Source: JAPLKX01 sp035530195
GTDB lineage: Bacteria; Hydrogenedentota; Hydrogenedentia; Hydrogenedentales; SLHB01
DNA: 30,712 nucleotides
Assembly: GCA_035530195.1 (NCBI GenBank)
Contig: DATKVG010000027.1
Location: forward strand, 1-30,712
Direction of reading: 5' to 3'
The first letter of the stretch is position 1. Every line of letters starts with the position of its first letter. Under the pieces are notes generated by a model that made no database searches, was not told the origin of the DNA, and was given only the letters and a program-made list of their open reading frames with translations. Shown piece by piece: positions 8,956 to 17,086 of the stretch. Made by a program: the position numbers and the translations under genes.

Positions 8956-8999
8956 GGGACGCCCCCCGGCCACGCCAAAGGCGTGGTGGGGGGTGTCCC
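8956..8999. repeat. Palindromic repeat, copy 2
   Basis: The outer arms are identical to those at 18-50. This copy adds an inner stem CCACGCC/GGCGTGG around an AAA loop, giving a nearly continuous 20-bp stem. A short T run follows on the plus strand, but no plus-strand gene ends upstream, so it is best read as a dispersed palindromic element. Confidence 0.7.
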
Positions 9000-9052
9000 A
9001 TTTTTGACCAAAACCGGCGCCCGTCTTTGGTTGCGGCTTCGCCGCGCTGTGC

Positions 9053-9108
9053 TCTCCGTGAACTGCGTGGTCGGACATTTGTTCACATAAACCACGGAGG
9101 TCACGGAG
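9053..9108. repeat. Imperfect inverted repeat with 18-bp arms
   Basis: CTCCGTGAACTGCGTGGT (9053-9070) and ACCACGGAGGTCACGGAG (9091-9108) are reverse complements at 16 of 18 positions, with a 20-base spacer. The arms carry a repeated CACGGAG word. It could be another dispersed element or an operator; position alone does not decide. Confidence 0.55.
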
Positions 9109-9125
9109 GACATGGAAAAAACCAA

Positions 9126-9176
9126 GGCGGCCCGCGGTCTTGGAGGGCCGCCTGTACGTCCGAAATAATTTCGGAC
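9126..9176. repeat. Two consecutive short hairpins
   Basis: GGCGGCC (9126-9132) pairs with GGCCGCC (9146-9152). Immediately after, GTCCGAAA (9158-9165) pairs with TTTCGGAC (9169-9176) around TAA. Both stems are perfect. They lie 66 bases before the symporter start and could be in its 5' leader. Confidence 0.5.
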
Positions 9177-9241
9177 CTACTTTTCGAGCGCGTTGCACCG
9201 GTATGGTAGACTGGCGACTCACACAATGGAAAACGCGCGGA

Positions 9242-10774
9242 ATGGAATTGAACGGGCTCGACATCGGGGTGTTTCTGGGGTTTGTGCTGGCGGTCGTCGG
9301 CTTCAGCATGTACAAAAGCCGGCGCGAACGCACCAGCGAGGACTACTTCCTGGCCAGCCGGGGGTTGACATGGCCGCTCATTGGATTTTCGATTGTAGCG
9401 GCCAACCTGAGTACCGAGCAGTTTGTGGGCATGGCCGGGCAGGCCGCGGGCAACGTGGGAATCGCCGTCAGCAACTGGCAGTTGACCGGCGCGGTCGGCA
9501 TCGTAGTGGTGGCGTTCACGTTTCTGCCGCGGTTTTTGCGCGGCGGCATCTACACCATGCCCGAATACCTCGAGTACCGTTACAACGCCTCGGCGCGCGC
9601 CATCATGGCCGTCTATACGGTGATCGTGTACGTCCTCGTGACGGTCACCACCGTTCTTTATTCGGGCGGGCTCACGCTCCAGACCATCTTCGGGATGGAC
9701 CTCCGCACGGCCATCTGGCTTATCGGCGCGATCGCCGCGGTGTACACTACGTGGGGCGGGCTCAAAGCCGTGGTCTGGGCGGATTTGTTCCAGGGGGCGA
9801 CGCTGCTGCTGGGCGGCCTGGCGACGATGGTACTGGGGTTTCGCGCGGTGGGCGGCATCGACAGTTTCTTCACGCACAACGCCGACCGGCTTCACATGAT
9901 TCTGCCCGCGGACCACCCCGTTTTGCCGTGGACGGGCCTCGTCGCCGGAATCTGGATCCCGATTTTCTATTACTGCGGGCTCAACCAGTTTATCGTGCAG
10001 CGCACGCTGGCCGCCCGCGACTTGCGGCAAGGCCAGCGCGGCGTGATTTTCGCGGCGGCGTTGTGGCTGCTTGTGCCGTTTTTCATTGTCTTCCCGGGCA
10101 TGATGGCGCTCCAGCTCTACCCCGGCCAAATGGACAGGCCCGACCAGGCGTATCCGCTGCTGATCCGCAACTTGATCCCCGCCGGCCTGCGCGGCTTCAT
10201 GTTCGCGGCCATAGCAGGCGCCGTGATCAGTTCGCTGGCCTCGATGCTCAACAGCGCCGCCACCATCTTCACCATGGACATCTACAAACGGCACCTGCGC
10301 GCCGGCGCGTCGCAACCGGCGCTCGTGATGACCGGCAGAGCCGCCACGCTCGTCTTCGTGGTGACGGCATGCCTCGTTGCGCCGTTCCTGGGCCACCCGC
10401 GGTTCGGCGGCGTATTCAATTTCATCCAGGAATTTCAGGGCTACATCTCGCCGGGCATTCTCGCCGCGTTCGTGTTTGGCTTCCTCGTGCCGCGCGCGCC
10501 GGGGTCCGCGGGCGTGGCGGCCCTGCTTGCGAGCGCGCCCATCTACGGCCTGCTGCAATGGCAATGGGGCCGCGTCCCCTATCTGAACCGCATGGCGATC
10601 ACGTTCCTGCTGCTCATCGCCATCATGGGGGTGATCACGCTAGTCGCGCCGCTGCGCCAACCCAAAAAACTGCCCGTTACCAGAGATCTTGGGCCAACAT
10701 TTACATTGGGTTCAGTGATACCAGGCGCGGCCGTCATAGCCGGCGTTGTCGCTTTCTACATGGTCTTCTGGTAG
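9242..10774 (+). CDS. Sodium:solute symporter (SSS/SLC5 family)
   Basis: The 510-residue product has about 13 hydrophobic spans. It shows SSS family features: the early helix and YFLASRGLTWPLIGFS segment, the sodium-site region NLSTEQFVG, TTWGGLKAVVWADLFQG, and the conserved SSLASMLNSAATIFTMDIYK near the second sodium-site Ser residues. Members import sugars, sialic acids, amino acids or related solutes with Na+. The substrate is unproven. The convergent alpha-galactosidase gene, whose stop lies 6 bases away, suggests a galactoside or other sugar. The ATG at 9242 begins just before the first membrane helix; upstream in-frame starts would add a Cys/Arg-rich leader unlike the family. The ribosome site is weak. 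Confidence 0.9.
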   Translation: MELNGLDIGVFLGFVLAVVGFSMYKSRRERTSEDYFLASRGLTWPLIGFSIVAANLSTEQFVGMAGQAAGNVGIAVSNWQLTGAVGIVVVAFTFLPRFLRGGIYTMPEYLEYRYNASARAIMAVYTVIVYVLVTVTTVLYSGGLTLQTIFGMDLRTAIWLIGAIAAVYTTWGGLKAVVWADLFQGATLLLGGLATMVLGFRAVGGIDSFFTHNADRLHMILPADHPVLPWTGLVAGIWIPIFYYCGLNQFIVQRTLAARDLRQGQRGVIFAAALWLLVPFFIVFPGMMALQLYPGQMDRPDQAYPLLIRNLIPAGLRGFMFAAIAGAVISSLASMLNSAATIFTMDIYKRHLRAGASQPALVMTGRAATLVFVVTACLVAPFLGHPRFGGVFNFIQEFQGYISPGILAAFVFGFLVPRAPGSAGVAALLASAPIYGLLQWQWGRVPYLNRMAITFLLLIAIMGVITLVAPLRQPKKLPVTRDLGPTFTLGSVIPGAAVIAGVVAFYMVFW

Positions 10775-10780
10775 CCGCTT

Positions 10781-12751
10781 CTACTCCTTGCGGTAGGAGA
10801 GAATGACGGCTTTGGGCCTGTCGGGGATTTGAATGGGGGTGCCTTGTTGCATGAGGTCTTGCCCGGACATGTTAAAGGGCTCGCCACCGTCTATGTTGGT
10901 AAGTTCGTAGGTCGCGGCTGCATCTAGATTGACAAGACATAGCCGCGCTTCGGTGTAGGGGCTTTGAGTTCTGCGGAAAACCTCGATGATGCCTTCGCCG
11001 AGGTCGGGGCGGTTGAACTGCCAGGCCATCCAAACGGATTCGTCGAGCGTGTACGGCGTGAGCGGCCAGAAATCGCCGAGGAAGTATAGCTGGATTTTTT
11101 TGCATTGTTCGGTAAGCCGTCTCAACTCGGCGAAATCGATCTTATCGAGCCCGGCCGCGTCGGGGCCAAAACTGTTTTCGGCCGTCATGCAACTGCGGAT
11201 CCAGTATTCGTCTTTGGGATAGATGAATCCCGTCCCGTGGTAGGGGACCCACATCGAGAGGCCGTAGGTCTGGCACTGCTGGCCGCCGGGCGCCCAATAC
11301 CAGTCGCTGCGCAGCAGCGGCACGGCACGGCGGAGCGTCTCGAGGTCGTTGCGACGGCCGCCGGACGCGCACGAGTCGATCAGCATATTGGGGTGGCGCC
11401 GGCGCAACTCGTCCCAGTATGCGAAATAGCCTTCGACGTGGCGGATCTCGGTGATTCCCTGGCGATCCTCAGAGTCGGCGGCGCGCCAGAACGGCAGCGG
11501 GTCAATGTTGAAATCCTGACGGTAATCGTCGATGCCCTGCGCGGTTAGCACGGCGTCGATGTGATCGGTGAGCCACGCCCGGCACGCGGGATCGCCCAGC
11601 TTAAGCAGGCCGCCGCCGGCCCCGCCGTACACCCATTCGGGATGGTTGGCCGTGAGCCAGGTGTCGGGGTGGACGCGCTCGGGTTCAAACCACACCATGA
11701 CCTTTTTGCCGTTCGCGTGCATCAAATCGCTCAACTCGCGCAGGCCCTTGGGAAACCTGACCGGGTCGACTTCCCACGTCCCGACCTTGGGCCAGCCCAC
11801 GCCGTCGCACGGGTACCAGCCCGCGTCCTGCCACCAGCAGTCAAACGGGATCCGCTCGTCAAGGTGGCGCTCGAGGAAGGTCCGTTCCTGCTTTGATTCC
11901 GTCATCAGGTTGGGATAGAAGTTGCCCGTGCACAGAGACAACTGCGGCGCCAGCGGGTTGCCGCCCGGCCGCGGCACGTTGTGCGCGAACATCCATCGGC
12001 GCCATACGTTTTGCGACCGTGCCCAGCCGCCCCGCCAAAATTGCAGGACCACCATCGGCGACCGCACTTCCTCGCCGGAGTGAAGCATGAAATGCGTCAA
12101 CTCCTGCCCGGCACGCACCCGCAGCCCGTCCGGCCCCTCGTGCTTAAACGACGCCGCCCACTGGCCCGCCCAACTCACAACCACGATCACGCCGCGGTCG
12201 CCCCACTCGAGGTTGAAGTAGGGGAAGGCCTCCTGCGTCGGCCGGCCACCCGTGTTTGCGATCCGTTTGTCCGCGCCGGGCGCGAGCGTTTCGACACGCG
12301 GCTCGTAACTGTTCTGCGTGCAGTTGTCGCCCGCATTCGAGTGGAGGACGAACTCGGCGTCGCTGCCGCGCGCAAGGACAATGTCAAGCGGCTGGATGTT
12401 CTCAATAATCGGCGTATCCGACGCGCCCCCGTTCTTGAAATACAACGTCCACTCGACGGTTGGGAAATCCGCGTATCGGACGGCCTCACAGCGGATCTCG
12501 AGGCCCGATGCGGGGTCGGCGAATTGGAGGGTGAGCCCGGTCCGTTGGGAATCGATCGGACGGCTGCTGGACGTGGTTTTCCACGTGGACAGGAAATCAG
12601 ACGACGGCCGGCCGTCATAGATGAACGAAAAGAAAGATTGCGCCCGCTCCGCACTCAATGCCCCCGCGCACCATTGCCCGGCGTCTTCCATTTCCGCCGG
12701 CATGACGTCGACCGCAGCCATGGCCGCCAAAAACGTCAGGATTGTAAGCAT
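10781..12751 (-). CDS. GH36-type alpha-galactosidase, probably exported
   Basis: The 656-residue product has a short hydrophobic N-terminus compatible with a signal peptide, a beta-sandwich N-domain, then a TIM barrel of clan GH-D. Diagnostic segments are FDCWWQDAGWYP, KVMVWFEPERVHP, DDYRQDFNIDP (candidate nucleophile Asp), LIDSCASGGRRNDLETLRRA and LLRSDWYW (candidate acid/base Asp). A small C-terminal beta domain follows. These enzymes release terminal alpha-galactosides such as those of raffinose-type oligosaccharides or galactomannan. The exact GH36 subgroup, and hence substrate (alpha-galactose or alpha-N-acetylgalactosamine), is not settled. ATG 12751 follows GGGAG at 9 bases. It faces the symporter gene tail to tail. 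Confidence 0.87.
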   Translation of the reverse strand: MLTILTFLAAMAAVDVMPAEMEDAGQWCAGALSAERAQSFFSFIYDGRPSSDFLSTWKTTSSSRPIDSQRTGLTLQFADPASGLEIRCEAVRYADFPTVEWTLYFKNGGASDTPIIENIQPLDIVLARGSDAEFVLHSNAGDNCTQNSYEPRVETLAPGADKRIANTGGRPTQEAFPYFNLEWGDRGVIVVVSWAGQWAASFKHEGPDGLRVRAGQELTHFMLHSGEEVRSPMVVLQFWRGGWARSQNVWRRWMFAHNVPRPGGNPLAPQLSLCTGNFYPNLMTESKQERTFLERHLDERIPFDCWWQDAGWYPCDGVGWPKVGTWEVDPVRFPKGLRELSDLMHANGKKVMVWFEPERVHPDTWLTANHPEWVYGGAGGGLLKLGDPACRAWLTDHIDAVLTAQGIDDYRQDFNIDPLPFWRAADSEDRQGITEIRHVEGYFAYWDELRRRHPNMLIDSCASGGRRNDLETLRRAVPLLRSDWYWAPGGQQCQTYGLSMWVPYHGTGFIYPKDEYWIRSCMTAENSFGPDAAGLDKIDFAELRRLTEQCKKIQLYFLGDFWPLTPYTLDESVWMAWQFNRPDLGEGIIEVFRRTQSPYTEARLCLVNLDAAATYELTNIDGGEPFNMSGQDLMQQGTPIQIPDRPKAVILSYRKE

Positions 12752-13000
12752 AGCCTTTACTCCCGTCTAACCACTTGTGCCGCGACAGGATAACGGGATA
12801 AACCGGATGATTCAAAAGACACGGAAATGAGACGTTGATCCGAATCCGGGCAATCTCCGGCCGGAGCAAATTCCCGGAATATTCCCAGCCGCTGATGCGT
12901 TAACTAGAAGCCTTGCTGTCGACGGGACTGGATAAAATGCTCGATTTGGTCTCTGTCGGTTGTTCTTGGCGCCACAAATGCCAATCAAGGAGGACGTACC
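12752..13000. other. Divergent intergenic region, degenerate short repeats
   Basis: This gap of 249 bases lies between divergent starts. A degenerate run of GGATAAC/GGGATAA/CCGGATGA-like words occupies about 12786-12811. A strong AAGGAGG ribosome site for the peroxidase gene lies near 12987. No RNA gene or confident promoter was found. Confidence 0.45.
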
Positions 13001-14167
13001 ATGAAGGCAATCCTGTCTGGTGTCGTTGTTCTTACCGCCTTATTCAGCCTGACTGCGGCAGGCGTCGATAAGGTTCAGGATGGTTCCCCGCCACTCGGTC
13101 TGCCGCCGGTTCCCTATCCGGCGGCGAACCCCCAGACGCCGGAGAAGGTCGCTCTTGGGGAGAAACTTTTTAACGATAAGAGATTCAGTTCGACGGGCGA
13201 GGTGAATTGCGCCCAATGCCACAAAGTGGAGGCGGCGTTTACCGACAGCCCGCTCAAAACGTCCGAGGGCATCAACAAGCTCACCGGAACCCGGAACGCG
13301 CCGACGGTGATCAATTCGGCCTATTTCAAGACGGCCTTCTGGGATGGGCGATCCCCGTCGCTTGAAGATCAGGCGCTGCACCCGTTTGTGAATCCCGTCG
13401 AGATGGGGCTTAAAGACCATCAGCCCATCCTGGATATCGTCCGGTCCGACCCCGACTATGTGAAGGCGTTTCAGGCCGTGTTTGGCAAGCAGGGCGAGGC
13501 GGTCACGATGACCGAGGTGACACAGGCCATTGCGGCGTTCGAGCGCACGATTGTGTCCGGCAATTCGCCGTTCGACCGGTGGTACTTTGGCAAGGAGGAG
13601 GACGCGCTTAACGCGCAGCAGAAACGTGGCTTCGATCTGTTTATCAATCAAGGCCGGTGCGTTTCGTGCCACCTCATCGAGCAGACGCAGGCCCTCTTCA
13701 CGGACAACCGGTTCCACAACATCGGCGTGGGCATCAACAACATCCAGAGCGAGGTGCCCGCGCTGGCCGCGGAATTCGTGAAGGCGCAAGCGACGCTGGC
13801 CGAGGTCGACGTGAAAGTGCTGAGCGATAAGCGCACGTCGGAACTGGGCCGCCTGGCCGTTACGAAATCCATGGAGGACATTGGCTCGTTCAAGACGTCT
13901 ACGCTGCGCAACATCGCCGTTACGGCGCCCTACATGCATGACGGCAGCGTGAAGACGCTTCGGGACGCGGTGGTTCATTACAATAACGGCGGCGTTACGA
14001 AGAAGGGGGATCCCGTGAACGATTTTCTAAGCAGCGGAATCCGGCCTTTGAATTTGGACGACGCGCAAGTCGACGACCTGGTGGCTTTCCTCGAGTCGCT
14101 CACCAGCCCCGAATTCGCTCCGTTGGCCAAGGCCGCAGCCGATAGCACTAAGGAGAAACAGCCATGA
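13001..14167 (+). CDS. Di-haem cytochrome c peroxidase (CcpA/MauG family)
   Basis: The 388-residue precursor has a Sec signal (about residues 1-20) and two c-type haem sites, CAQCH (70-74) and CVSCH (220-224). APYMHDGSVKTL around residue 309-320 supplies the conserved Met/His region near the electron-transfer haem. Family members reduce hydrogen peroxide to water in the periplasm with electrons from small cytochromes; some carry out MauG-like oxidations. The ATG follows AAGGAGG at 7 bases. It overlaps the next gene by the 4 bases ATGA, and a small cytochrome c gene lies two genes on, a plausible electron donor. Confidence 0.92.
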   Translation: MKAILSGVVVLTALFSLTAAGVDKVQDGSPPLGLPPVPYPAANPQTPEKVALGEKLFNDKRFSSTGEVNCAQCHKVEAAFTDSPLKTSEGINKLTGTRNAPTVINSAYFKTAFWDGRSPSLEDQALHPFVNPVEMGLKDHQPILDIVRSDPDYVKAFQAVFGKQGEAVTMTEVTQAIAAFERTIVSGNSPFDRWYFGKEEDALNAQQKRGFDLFINQGRCVSCHLIEQTQALFTDNRFHNIGVGINNIQSEVPALAAEFVKAQATLAEVDVKVLSDKRTSELGRLAVTKSMEDIGSFKTSTLRNIAVTAPYMHDGSVKTLRDAVVHYNNGGVTKKGDPVNDFLSSGIRPLNLDDAQVDDLVAFLESLTSPEFAPLAKAAADSTKEKQP

Positions 14168-15240
14168 CTCCAGGAAATGTAACCCGCCGCGATTTCATCA
14201 AAGGAGCCGGTGCGCTTGCAGCCGCAAGCCTGCTTCCCGTGACCAGCGTCAAATTGGCGTTCGCCAATCCGGCCGAAAACTTCACGTTCGCCTATATCTC
14301 GGATTCCCACATCCAGCAGATCGAAGGCGCGAAATTTGTCCGCAACTGGGATCGCGGGCTCATTCGGGCCGTGGCCGAGGCCAATCTGCTCGAGCCCAAG
14401 CCGGACTTCGTCATGTTCGGCGGCGATCTCGGGCAACTGGGCAAGAAAGCCGAGCTCGACCATGGCGCAGAGATGCTCTCCAAGCTGAACTACAAGCTGC
14501 ACTGTGTGATGGGTGAACACGACTACTACCTCGACCTGGGCGAATACTGGTCCAAGTTGTTTGGGCCGCAGCACTACAGTTGGGACCACAAGGGGGTGCA
14601 TTTTGTCGTGCTCAACAGCGTTCTCACGCACGACGAGTGGACCTACAACCGCTGGCCGACACCCGAACAGCGCATGAGCGAAATGGCCGGGCTCGACAAT
14701 CCCAACGGCTCGCCATTCATGGTGGGCGAGAAACAGCGGGATTGGTTGAAGAAAGATCTCGAGGGCGTAAAGAAGGAAACGCCCATCGTCCTCTTCTCGC
14801 ATTCGCCCATCCAGAAGATATACAAAGGCTGGAACTTCTGGACGGACGACGCGGAGGACGTTCAAGCGCTTCTACAACCCTTCGATACCGTCAACGTGAT
14901 CTACGGGCACGTCCACCAAATCCAGTACAACCAGATTGGGAATATCGCGTTCAATGCGGTCATGGCCACCGCCTGGCCGTGGCCGTATCCCCAGAGCTAT
15001 GCCCAGGCCGAAAGCCAACTGCCCAAACTCACCGTGCCCATGAGCCGCGGCAATCCGTTCTTCGAGCGCGATGCAACGGGATGGCAGTTTATTGGCGTCG
15101 ATACGGGCCGGGTGGCCCTGCACTACCGATTGACGGACGACACGGACCGAACGGTCGCGTTCAACCGGACCACGGGCCGGCCCGAGGACACCGACTATCA
15201 AGATACGGCGAAACGGATTCCCCCGCAAAATCACTACTGA
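14164..15240 (+). CDS. Tat-exported metallophosphoesterase
   Basis: The 358-residue precursor opens with a twin-arginine signal: TRRDFIKGAG, a moderately hydrophobic stretch and cleavage near LAFANP. Metallophosphoesterase motifs follow: YISDSH, MFGGDLG, MGEHD (Glu in place of the usual Asn of GNHD), LFSHSPI and YGHVHQ. It would act folded in the periplasm on an unknown phosphoester. It sits translationally coupled between a di-haem peroxidase and a cytochrome c gene (ATGA overlap upstream, 12-base gap downstream), which suggests a shared redox-related role, although phosphoesterase folds are not redox enzymes. AGGAG lies 8 bases upstream of the ATG. Confidence 0.88.
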   Translation: MTPGNVTRRDFIKGAGALAAASLLPVTSVKLAFANPAENFTFAYISDSHIQQIEGAKFVRNWDRGLIRAVAEANLLEPKPDFVMFGGDLGQLGKKAELDHGAEMLSKLNYKLHCVMGEHDYYLDLGEYWSKLFGPQHYSWDHKGVHFVVLNSVLTHDEWTYNRWPTPEQRMSEMAGLDNPNGSPFMVGEKQRDWLKKDLEGVKKETPIVLFSHSPIQKIYKGWNFWTDDAEDVQALLQPFDTVNVIYGHVHQIQYNQIGNIAFNAVMATAWPWPYPQSYAQAESQLPKLTVPMSRGNPFFERDATGWQFIGVDTGRVALHYRLTDDTDRTVAFNRTTGRPEDTDYQDTAKRIPPQNHY

Positions 15241-15252
15241 GGAGAACGAGGC

Positions 15253-15672
15253 ATGTCCAAGAAAATTACAGGCATTGCGTTGATGATGCTGGCGGTTTCA
15301 GTGGCAATCGCGGGTTACGTCTCCGTGACTTGGGCCGACAAGTTCACCAAGGAAGACCAGGAACGCTGGCAAGCAGAGTTCATGACCGTTGTGCAAGCGG
15401 GGCGCGAACTCTGGACCAGCCCGACGCTGGGAACCAACGGCGTCGCCTGTGCCCAGTGCCATCCCAATGCCGCCAACACCCACCCGGAAACCTATCCCAA
15501 GTTCCAACAACAACTCGGGAAGGTCATCGGGCTTCGCGACATGATTAACTGGTGCCTTCAACACCCGCTCGAAGGCAAAGCAATCGACGTCAACGACGCC
15601 AAAATGGTAGCGTTGGAAGCCTACGTAACCTATGAGCGAAGAGGTGTGGCGCTCGACCCAGGGAAACACTAG
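15253..15672 (+). CDS. Small c-type cytochrome, SoxA-like
   Basis: This 139-residue protein has a signal peptide or N-terminal anchor (residues 5-28) and one haem site, CAQCH (66-70). The stretch after it (YPKFQQQLGKVIGLRDMINWC and MVALEAYVTYERRGV) resembles the haem domain of SoxA-type cytochromes, including a Cys near residue 101. No SoxX, SoxYZ or SoxB gene is present, so thiosulfate oxidation is not implied. It most likely shuttles electrons to the di-haem peroxidase of the same operon. AGGAG precedes the ATG by 8 bases. Confidence 0.82.
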   Translation: MSKKITGIALMMLAVSVAIAGYVSVTWADKFTKEDQERWQAEFMTVVQAGRELWTSPTLGTNGVACAQCHPNAANTHPETYPKFQQQLGKVIGLRDMINWCLQHPLEGKAIDVNDAKMVALEAYVTYERRGVALDPGKH

Positions 15673-15769
15673 ATTCGCGTACCGCTGAATCGAACCACAA
15701 AACATTTTCCGAAAAGAACTTGGAATCCCACTCGAATCAAAAGAGTGGGCACAGGCAAGTCGAGGCCCG

Positions 15770-15899
15770 CTTGGCATGCGCGCTTTCGGGCGAGCGTAGC
15801 AAGCAGAAGTGCGAGAACGCAATAAAAGCCGTGGCCGTTTAGTTTTTGCTCGGTCCAGTGATAGGCGGGTTGCCAGCGAAGGAGCGTAATACACAGGTG
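15770..15899 (-). pseudogene. Decayed transposase fragment (IS1634/IS4-like)
   Basis: Within the 305-base gap after the cytochrome gene, the minus strand reads RWQPAYHWTEQKL followed by GHGFYCVLALLLATLARKR. This resembles the conserved HWT(D/E)QK...H.FYCVLAL segment near the C-terminus of IS1634-type transposases. Nothing upstream or downstream continues the homology, and no terminal repeats are visible. It is a remnant at best; the match is from memory of the family pattern. Apart from this and a 7-bp GC stem (15902-15922), the gap 15673-15977 shows nothing else. Confidence 0.45.
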
Positions 15900-15977
15900 C
15901 CGCCGGCAAAAGCTGTGCCGGCCAACAACTTACACGATCAGGGGTGCAGCCCAAACGGCATAAAACGTAAACTCAGG

Positions 15978-16670
15978 CTAGGCTTTTGGACCAAGCCCGG
16001 CGATGCACTGGTCTTCCCTGACCACTTTTCTTGGGCCGCCGTCGAGGCTTGTTGACCAGTCCTGCGGGTCGGCGATGGCTTCGAACTTGTCCAGGATACC
16101 GAGTGTGCGGGCGCGGTCGTAGATAAGCTGCCAGGCGCAGTCGGTCTCCTCGCTGACCTCGCACTTGCCGTCGCGCGAGCCGGCGCACGGGCCGTTGAGC
16201 AGCCGCTTGGCACAGCGTGTGAGCGGGCAGATGCCGGCGAACTGGCCAAGTCGGCAGGAGCCGCAACCGGCGCATTTCTCCGTCCAGACGCCCTGCGATT
16301 CGAGGATGCCGATGAACTGGGTGTTGAGGCCGGGGTAAACGGCCGTATTGGGGAACCGTTCGGCGAGCGCCTGCACGCCGGCCCCGCAGCCCAGCGAGCA
16401 AATCGCGTCGTATTCGGCGATGCGCGGCGCGAGCGCGTCGATGAAGGCGTCTTCACACTGGCGCTCGATGGTGCACTCGTCGACGACGACCGCGCCGCGG
16501 CCAATGAGCTTGAGCGACATCCGCAGCGCCGAGGCGATAATGCCGACTTCGCGCTCGCCGCCGACCAGGCACACCGTTACGCAGGTGCCGCAGCCAACAA
16601 GCAGTACGCGGTTGTGGTCTTTGAGCATATCGCGGAGTTCGGGGATCTTCTTGCGGTCGGCTACTATCAT
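15978..16670 (-). CDS. metV: MetV, small Fe-S/zinc subunit of methylenetetrahydrofolate reductase
   Basis: The 230-residue product matches the MTHFR C-terminal (MetV) family. Its hallmark is a Cys-rich C-terminal half: CAGCGSC (133-139), ICPLTRC (147-153), LNGPCAGSRDGKCEV (158-172) and DCAWQLIYDRA (177-187). An N-terminal Rossmann-like part carries CGTCVTVC (27-34) and CSLGC (91-95). MetV pairs with MetF in acetogens and other anaerobes and conducts electrons to the MetF flavin. The ATG at 16670 has AGGAGG 7 bases upstream, inside the end of the preceding gene, whose stop overlaps it (ATGA). An upstream in-frame extension would be translated from repeat DNA and is rejected. Finding metV at the far end of the operon from metF is unusual. 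Confidence 0.92.
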   Translation of the reverse strand: MIVADRKKIPELRDMLKDHNRVLLVGCGTCVTVCLVGGEREVGIIASALRMSLKLIGRGAVVVDECTIERQCEDAFIDALAPRIAEYDAICSLGCGAGVQALAERFPNTAVYPGLNTQFIGILESQGVWTEKCAGCGSCRLGQFAGICPLTRCAKRLLNGPCAGSRDGKCEVSEETDCAWQLIYDRARTLGILDKFEAIADPQDWSTSLDGGPRKVVREDQCIAGLGPKA

Positions 16671-17086
16671 GGTTGCCTCCTGTTGGGGTTGGCGTTTGGC
16701 GTCTGGCGTTTGGCGTTTGGGGAACCGGCTTTCTGGAGACCTTGGCGCAGACGAGCCAACAGACGCCCAACGAGTTGAGTCTGTTCCCAAGTTGGTACCA
16801 GTGCGTCACGCGACAGCAATTTCAGCCGGCCCGCTACAGTCAGCAGTGTTTCAAGTTCCGCAAGAGAACCACCCGCCATTGAAAGATGGTGAAGATAGTC
16901 GCCGCGGTGAATGCGGCCGTAACCTTCAGCAATATTTGCAGGTATTGAGACCGCGGCGCGCCTTATCTGCGATGCGAGTCCGAACTTCTCCTCGCTGGGC
17001 AGTGCATTTGCCAAACAATAGCACATTTCGACTAGATTCATGGCTTCCTGCCATGTCTCTAAGTCACGGTAAGATTTGGTCTTCAT
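16667..17086 (-). CDS. Four-helix-bundle protein (23S rRNA intervening-sequence protein, IVP/S23 family)
   Basis: The 139-residue product has the family pattern: SYRDLETWQEAMNLVE at the start, LASQIRRAAVSIPANIAEG in the middle and LSMAGGSLAELETLL later. Members occur in intervening sequences of 23S rRNA genes and as avd-like accessory proteins; they form pentameric four-helix bundles that can bind nucleic acid. Its tail from about residue 121 (PNAKRQTPNA) is encoded by an inverted repeat and is low complexity. Both ends overlap neighbours by ATGA: its start with the mvhD stop and its stop with the metV start. It has no known place in C1 or Hdr metabolism and probably arrived as a passenger on the surrounding 506-bp cassette. 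Confidence 0.9.
   Translation of the reverse strand: MKTKSYRDLETWQEAMNLVEMCYCLANALPSEEKFGLASQIRRAAVSIPANIAEGYGRIHRGDYLHHLSMAGGSLAELETLLTVAGRLKLLSRDALVPTWEQTQLVGRLLARLRQGLQKAGSPNAKRQTPNANPNRRQP

Larger units (their letters stand above)
8816..9241. other. Divergent intergenic region filled with palindromes
   Basis: This 426-base gap separates the minus-strand regulator from the plus-strand symporter and must hold both promoters. I see no convincing gene. It contains a long palindrome (8956-8999), an inverted repeat with arms 9053-9070 and 9091-9108, and two short hairpins (9126-9152 and 9158-9176). No clean promoter hexamer pair could be chosen. Confidence 0.6.

Noticed and set aside
8956..9010. 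Rho-independent terminator on the plus strand
   Set aside because: The stem is strong and a short T run follows, but no plus-strand gene ends upstream; the identical arms at 18-50 indicate a dispersed element.
12907..12940. Promoter TTGCTG...TAAAAT before the peroxidase gene
   Set aside because: The spacer is only 14 bases, too short for a standard sigma70 promoter.
15683..15700. GAATCGAACC, resembling the T-arm of a minus-strand tRNA
   Set aside because: No matching 5-bp T stem, acceptor stem, anticodon arm or D arm can be built around it.
16671..16790. Longer MetV with a 40-residue N-terminal extension
   Set aside because: The extension is translated from the inverted repeat and the IVP gene in another frame; ATG 16670 has an excellent ribosome site and begins the family sequence.
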